Assembly (NCBI GenBank): GCA_964438865.1
Contig: CAYTMI010000015.1
Coordinates: 1-64,000 of the forward strand
Source: G016234445 sp964438865
GTDB taxonomy: Bacteria; Chloroflexota; Dehalococcoidia; Tepidiformales; Tepidiformaceae
Direction: 5' to 3'
Length of the DNA stretch: 64,000 nucleotides
Shown here: positions 60,278-64,000 of the stretch, one piece after another
Position numbering within the stretch: position 1 is the first letter of the stretch
Layout: the number at the start of each line of letters is the position of its first letter
Notes under the pieces: model-generated
Told to the model about the DNA's origin: nothing
Database searches by the model: none
What the model saw: only the letters and a program-made list of their open reading frames with translations
Made by a program: the position numbers and the translations under genes

Positions 60278-61513
60278 TCAGCCGGCGAGCGTGTCCTTGA
60301 AGGCTGCGCCGTCTTTCATGATCAGCCGGAAGCTCTCTTTCTTCTCGACCACGCGGACATCCGCCAGCGGGTCACCGGCCACCGCGAGGATGTCGGCGCG
60401 CTTCCCGGCTTCGATGGTGCCGGTGATGCTCGCCAGCCGCGCGCACTCGGCCGCGGTCTTCGTAGTGGCGACGATCACCTGCATCGGCGTCATCCCGCCG
60501 TCGACCATCAGCTGGAGTTCGCCCGCATTGGTGCCGTGGACGCCGACGCCCGTGTCGGTCCCCATTGCGATCTTGACGCCGCGTTCGACCGCGTACTTGA
60601 AGCTCGCCTGGTGGTCGCCGATGACCTCCTTCGACTTGCGGACGCCCCAGGACGGCATCGAGCCCGGGTGTTCTTCGGCCAGCCTGAGCACCGACACCGG
60701 CGCGATCAGCGTGGCGACCAGGTAGGTGCCGCGCTTCACCATCTCGTCGATGACGCGCTCGTCCAGGTAGATGCCGTGTTCGATGGATTCGACCCCGGCG
60801 AGGACGGCGTTGAGGATGCCCTGGTTGGCCTGTGCGTGGGACATCACCGTCCTGTGGGCCGCGTGCGCTTCATAGACCACCGCGGCGATCTCTTCCGGGG
60901 TCATGCCGGTCGCGCCGGGCTCGTCGTTGGGCGAAAGGACGCCGCCGCTGGTCATGATCTTGATCTGGTCGGCGCCGGCGCGCAGCACTTCCCGTGTCGC
61001 CTTCCGGGCCGATTCGGGGCCATCGACAAGGTTGTTCGGGACTTCGACGTTGGGGACGCGCAATTGCGAGCCATTGGGCATCGTCGAATCGCCGTGGCCG
61101 CCGGTCTGCGAAAGGGCGGTGACGGCGACACGCAACCGCGGCCCCGGGAAGAGACCCTGGTCGATCGCTTGCTTGACGCCACGGGGCGTGCCGCCGGCGT
61201 CGCGGAGGCTGGTGAAGCCGTGTTCGAGCGAGATCCGGGCGTTGGTGAGGGCCTCGGCGACGGCAAGGCTGAAGGAAGTGCTCAGGCGCTGCTCCATCGT
61301 CTTGGGCGGCCGGTTCATCAGGTGCACGTGGCAGTCGATCATCCCCGGCATAACGGTGAAGTGGCTCGCATCCAGCACCGTTGCCCCGCGGGGCAGTCTC
61401 CCGTTGGTGCGGATGGCCGTGATGGAGTCGCCCTCGACGACGATGACGGCGTTCCGGACAGGGTCCTTCCCGGTCCCGTCGATGAGCGAACCGCAGACAA
61501 TGGCAGTGGACAT
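60278..61513 (-). CDS. Amidohydrolase family protein (imidazolonepropionase-like)
   Basis: The 411-residue metal-dependent hydrolase has VMPGMIDCHVHLMNRPPKTM (H-x-H), QIKIMTSGGVLSPNDEPGAT (lysine), VMSHAQANQGILNAV (His), SIEHGIYLD (His) and IAMGTDTGVG (Asp). This is a full dinuclear site in the prolidase/Xaa-Pro-type amidohydrolase subgroup. The substrate is unknown. GGAGG lies before ATG 61513. Confidence 0.92.
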   Translation of the reverse strand: MSTAIVCGSLIDGTGKDPVRNAVIVVEGDSITAIRTNGRLPRGATVLDASHFTVMPGMIDCHVHLMNRPPKTMEQRLSTSFSLAVAEALTNARISLEHGFTSLRDAGGTPRGVKQAIDQGLFPGPRLRVAVTALSQTGGHGDSTMPNGSQLRVPNVEVPNNLVDGPESARKATREVLRAGADQIKIMTSGGVLSPNDEPGATGMTPEEIAAVVYEAHAAHRTVMSHAQANQGILNAVLAGVESIEHGIYLDERVIDEMVKRGTYLVATLIAPVSVLRLAEEHPGSMPSWGVRKSKEVIGDHQASFKYAVERGVKIAMGTDTGVGVHGTNAGELQLMVDGGMTPMQVIVATTKTAAECARLASITGTIEAGKRADILAVAGDPLADVRVVEKKESFRLIMKDGAAFKDTLAG

Positions 61514-61566
61514 GGGCCTACCTCCGTAATGGCGCGGATTCTACGGGATGACGGGCGGGTGAGCGT

Positions 61567-61899
61567 TCAGCTGGCGGATTGATAGATGGGGAGGGACATC
61601 AACGGCGCCCAGATCTCGATCAGGAGCTCGTCCAGGTGGGGAGTCCAGGCATCCCAGGTGCCGCGGGCGTAGGCGGCCTCCGGGCTGCTGAGGGCCGCCC
61701 GGACCACTTCGGCACTTTCGAACATGTAAAACCCGAGGGTCGTCCCACCGGGAGTGCGCCCGACTTCGATCCCGGAGATCCCGGGGATGCGCCGGACGGC
61801 CGGGACGTGGGAGTCGCGGAACCACTGTTCGAACCTGGCGCGTTCGGGAGTCTTCGGGTGGGCGCGCAGGAGGAGGAAGGGGCGAGCCTCGTTCAGCAT
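61567..61899 (-). CDS. Small dimeric alpha/beta-barrel-like protein, unknown
   Basis: A 110-residue protein with RARFEQWFRDSHVPAVRRIP and ISGIEVGRTPGGTTLGFYMF, the pattern of EthD or DUF4286-like dimeric barrels. No catalytic residue is claimed. It overlaps the upstream kinase gene by 7 bases. Confidence 0.65.
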   Translation of the reverse strand: MLNEARPFLLLRAHPKTPERARFEQWFRDSHVPAVRRIPGISGIEVGRTPGGTTLGFYMFESAEVVRAALSSPEAAYARGTWDAWTPHLDELLIEIWAPLMSLPIYQSAS

Positions 61900-62432
61900 T
61901 CGCGGCCCTCCATCAGCGATTGGACAAGCGCCAGCGCCGCCCCGAAGCCGAAACGCGAGTCGACAACGACGGCGGGCTGGGCGAATCGCCGGGCGCGCCC
62001 GAGCATGCCTTCGTAGACACGCACGGTGGCTTCGGAGAACCCGTCGCGCGGTGTCGAAAGGCGCTCCCGGACCGTGGCATCCGGTGCCACCAGCCGGACC
62101 GGGACGAGATTCGCGTCGAGCCGGGCGGCCACCCGCAGGAAGCGGCGCCGGTCGCGCGATGTCAGGTTCGTGGCATCGAGGACGACGTGGCGCCTGCCCG
62201 CAAGCCCGGCCTCGACCATCGATTCGACGGCGCCGAAGACCCGGGCGCTTTCTTCCGGGGCATACGTGGGCGATGCGAAGAGACGGCCGCGTATGCCGTC
62301 GCTTTCGACGTGGAGGCAGCCGGTGGCCTCCGTAAGTGCCCGCGCGAACGTCGTCTTCCCCGCGCCCGGGTACCCGGAGAGGAGGACGAGGGCGGGGGTC
62401 GCGGCGGGAGATTTGGCGCTGGTCATGTTCAT
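61893..62432 (-). CDS. Predicted P-loop kinase
   Basis: The 179-residue protein has Walker A SGYPGAGKTTFARALTEATG (about residues 19-38), VESDGIRGRLFAS, and the DxTN motif VVLDATNLTSRDRRRFLRVA, typical of small-molecule and zeta-toxin-like kinases. The substrate is unknown. ATG 62432 gives MNMTSAKS; a second ATG two codons later is possible. It is divergent from rpsO. Confidence 0.82.
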   Translation of the reverse strand: MNMTSAKSPAATPALVLLSGYPGAGKTTFARALTEATGCLHVESDGIRGRLFASPTYAPEESARVFGAVESMVEAGLAGRRHVVLDATNLTSRDRRRFLRVAARLDANLVPVRLVAPDATVRERLSTPRDGFSEATVRVYEGMLGRARRFAQPAVVVDSRFGFGAALALVQSLMEGREC

Positions 62433-62483
62433 GTGCTAACCTGACATGGTTGACACGCTAGGCAAAGGAAACGCAAGAGAAGG

Positions 62484-62750
62484 TTGCTGACCCAAGAGCG
62501 CAAATCTGACCTGATCCAGGAATACGCCACGAACGTCGGCGACACCGGGTCTCCGGAAGTCCAGGTAGCGATCCTGACGGAACGTATCAAGTACCTGACG
62601 ACCCACCTGAAGGCGAACAAGCACGATTACCATACCCGCCGCGGGTTGCTGATGCTTGTTGGCCAACGTCGCCGCCAACTGCGGTATCTGAATCACCGCG
62701 ACGTGAACCGCTACCGCGAACTCATCGCCCGGCTTGGCCTCCGCAAGTAA
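62484..62750 (+). CDS. rpsO: 30S ribosomal protein S15
   Basis: The 88-residue S15 begins at TTG 62484, with LTQERKSDLIQEYATNVGDT and EVQVAILTERIKYLTTHLKA, HDYHTRRGLLMLVGQRRRQL and the end LGLRK. The unusual TTG is forced because the next in-frame ATG is inside the protein. S15 binds 16S helices 20-22. Its last codons form one arm of a terminator hairpin. Confidence 0.97.
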   Translation: MLTQERKSDLIQEYATNVGDTGSPEVQVAILTERIKYLTTHLKANKHDYHTRRGLLMLVGQRRRQLRYLNHRDVNRYRELIARLGLRK

Positions 62751-62770
62751 GCGGGGGCCTTTGTCGTTTC
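62736..62770 (+). terminator. rpsO terminator/attenuator overlapping the stop codon
   Basis: GGCCTCCGC (62736-62744) pairs with GCGGGGGCC (62751-62759) with one G-T pair, loop AAGTAA including the stop codon, followed by TTTGTCGTTT. It would partly separate rpsO from pnp, as in E. coli. Confidence 0.7.
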
Positions 62771-62814
62771 GCGCCCGGCCGTCACGCAACCAACACCAAT
62801 GCTCCCTTTGCCAG

Positions 62815-62833
62815 GGTCCCCGTGAATGGGACC
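62815..62833 (+). repeat. Stem-loop in the pnp leader
   Basis: GGTCCC (62815-62820) and GGGACC (62828-62833) pair over a 7-base loop in the 172-bp rpsO-pnp gap, about 90 bases before pnp. Leader stems of pnp are RNase III targets in E. coli; nothing shows that here. Confidence 0.35.
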
Positions 62834-62922
62834 GGAGCGTCATTGCCCCACTGCCCGAGAAAGAATCCCAGAAGGCAGGGGGCGAACTGTAGCAACAGGA
62901 ACAGGAAGTACAAGACAGGAAT

Positions 62923-64000
62923 ATGCACACCTACGAACTCGAAGTCGGGGGAAAGACCCTCACCATCCAGCACGGCATCCTTGCCCAGCTCGCGAACGGG
63001 GCCGTCACCGTCCGCCAGGGCGATACCGTGGTCCTCGTCACCGCCTGCATGGCCGAAGCGCGCGAAGGCATCGACTTCTTCCCGCTGACCGTGGACTACG
63101 AGGAGCGCCTCTACGCCGTGGGCAAGATCCCCGGCGGTTTCCCGCGCCGCGAAGGCCGCGCCAGCACCGATGGCGTCCTTGCCATGCGCCTCACCGACCG
63201 GCCGCTCCGGCCGCTCTTCCCCAAGGGCTTCCGCCAGGACATCCAGATCGTCGCGACCACCCTTTCGGCGGACCGTGAGCACCAGCCCGACACGCTCATC
63301 ACCATCGGCGCCAGCGCCGCCCTGATGATCAGCGACATCCCCTTCGATGGCCCCGTCTCCAGCGTCCGCGTAACGCGCATCGACGGTGAGTTCATCGTCA
63401 ACCCGACCTTCGACGAGGCCGAACGCGGCGACATCGACATCATCGTCGCCGGCACCAAGGACGCGGTGGTCATGGTCGAAGCCGGCGCCAAGCAGGCTTC
63501 GGAAGAGACCGTCCTCGAAGCGATCGAGGTCGCGATGGAGGCCAATCGCGCGATCATCGCGCTCCAGGAGCAGATCGCCGCTGAAGCGGCGCCAGTGAAG
63601 AAGGCCTACACCCCCCACGTCGAGAACAAGGCCGCCTATGATGCCGTCTACGGCTACCTGAAGGACCGCATCGACGAACTCGTCGCCACGGCCGCCAGCG
63701 AGCGCAGCGACGCGAACAAGAGCATCCGCCAGGAGCTGAACGAGAAGTTCGGCGAACAGTTCAAGTCGAACGAACTCGGCGACGCCCTCTTCAACGTCAT
63801 CAAGAAGGCGATGCGCCAGCGGATCCTCGAACAGGGCATCCGGGCCGACGGCCGCGCCACGACCCAGATCCGCGACCTCGACATCCACGTCGGCGTGCTC
63901 CCCCGCACCCACGGCAGCGGCCTCTTCCAGCGCGGCCAGACGCAGGTGCTGACCATCGCCACCCTCGGCGGACTGAGCATGGCCCAGAAGCTGGACACGC
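62923..64000 (+). CDS. pnp: Polyribonucleotide nucleotidyltransferase, N-terminal part (3' truncated by window)
   Basis: The first 359 codons lie in the window, which ends inside the gene. The opening MHTYELEVGGKTLTIQHGIL, VDYEERLYAVGKIPGGFPRR, RASTDGVLAMRLTDRPLRPL and the linker helical domain with LGDALFNVIKKAMRQRILEQ are PNPase; the second RNase PH domain begins GIRADGRATTQIRDLDIHVG. It degrades RNA 3' to 5' by phosphorolysis in the degradosome. The usual neighbour, rpsO, precedes it. Confidence 0.97.
   Translation, partial: MHTYELEVGGKTLTIQHGILAQLANGAVTVRQGDTVVLVTACMAEAREGIDFFPLTVDYEERLYAVGKIPGGFPRREGRASTDGVLAMRLTDRPLRPLFPKGFRQDIQIVATTLSADREHQPDTLITIGASAALMISDIPFDGPVSSVRVTRIDGEFIVNPTFDEAERGDIDIIVAGTKDAVVMVEAGAKQASEETVLEAIEVAMEANRAIIALQEQIAAEAAPVKKAYTPHVENKAAYDAVYGYLKDRIDELVATAASERSDANKSIRQELNEKFGEQFKSNELGDALFNVIKKAMRQRILEQGIRADGRATTQIRDLDIHVGVLPRTHGSGLFQRGQTQVLTIATLGGLSMAQKLDT

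Noticed and set aside
58402..60300. A 632-codon plus-strand frame
   Set aside because: It lies opposite pepA, which has all M17 motifs.

Overview
The window is high-GC bacterial DNA, dense with genes, with no rRNA, tRNA, CRISPR array or insertion sequence that I can see. Several features together suggest a Chloroflexota bacterium (Dehalococcoidia/Tepidiforma-like), at moderate confidence only. They are a Gram-positive-type ribosomal super-operon with truA between rplQ and rplM, an rplI-dnaB-dnaD-like-dnaC-like replication module, a tungsten-type aldehyde ferredoxin oxidoreductase, deazaflavin (F420)-type oxidoreductase families, and many apparently leaderless promoters.

Layout. 1-17.7 kb: the end of tuf, then S10-L3-L4-L23-L2-S19-L22-S3-L16-L29-S17, L14-L24-L5-S14-S8-L6-L18-S5-L30-L15-SecY-Adk-Map-IF1-L36, S13-S11-S4-RpoA-L17, TruA-L13-S9, closed by a perfect 17-bp hairpin. 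17.8-31.4 kb: accessory metabolism (zinc-free MDR reductase, MFS exporter, aldehyde ferredoxin oxidoreductase, SPFH protein with exact 74-residue repeats, a deazaflavin-type oxidoreductase divergent from a TetR regulator, hydrolases, acetyltransferases, a nucleotidyltransferase-like protein, an M20 peptidase). 31.6-35.7 kb: rplI, dnaB, a DnaD-domain gene and a DnaC/DnaI-like loader carrying two complete ATPase modules. 35.7-37.7 kb: Nudix, moaE, moaD, and divergent comF. 37.8-43.3 kb: a MoxR/DUF58/Bat operon ending in a fused BatB-BatC. 43.3-56.6 kb: single genes and small clusters (a 38-residue basic protein, RAM domain, acyl-CoA mutase, MFS, sugar-dehydrogenase-like propeller, YajQ, a Phd/VapC pair, acyl-CoA dehydrogenase, flavin reductase, a 7-TM protein, an R2-like diiron protein, an LLM oxidoreductase overlapping an APH kinase, RimI). 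56.8-64 kb: a DUF4838-like protein, leucyl aminopeptidase, amidohydrolase, a small kinase, and rpsO-pnp running off the end.

How it fits together: the first quarter is the translation and secretion core and is ordinary in order. What stands out there is a set of low-complexity tails on L13, L17, S3, L9 and RpoA. The strongest candidates for something undescribed are the duplicated helicase-loader ATPase beside dnaB and dnaD, and the tandem 74-residue repeats in the SPFH protein. A recurrent TAnnnT box 6-7 nt before start codons that lack a Shine-Dalgarno also stands out. All functional statements rest on reading motifs by eye; no database search was run.
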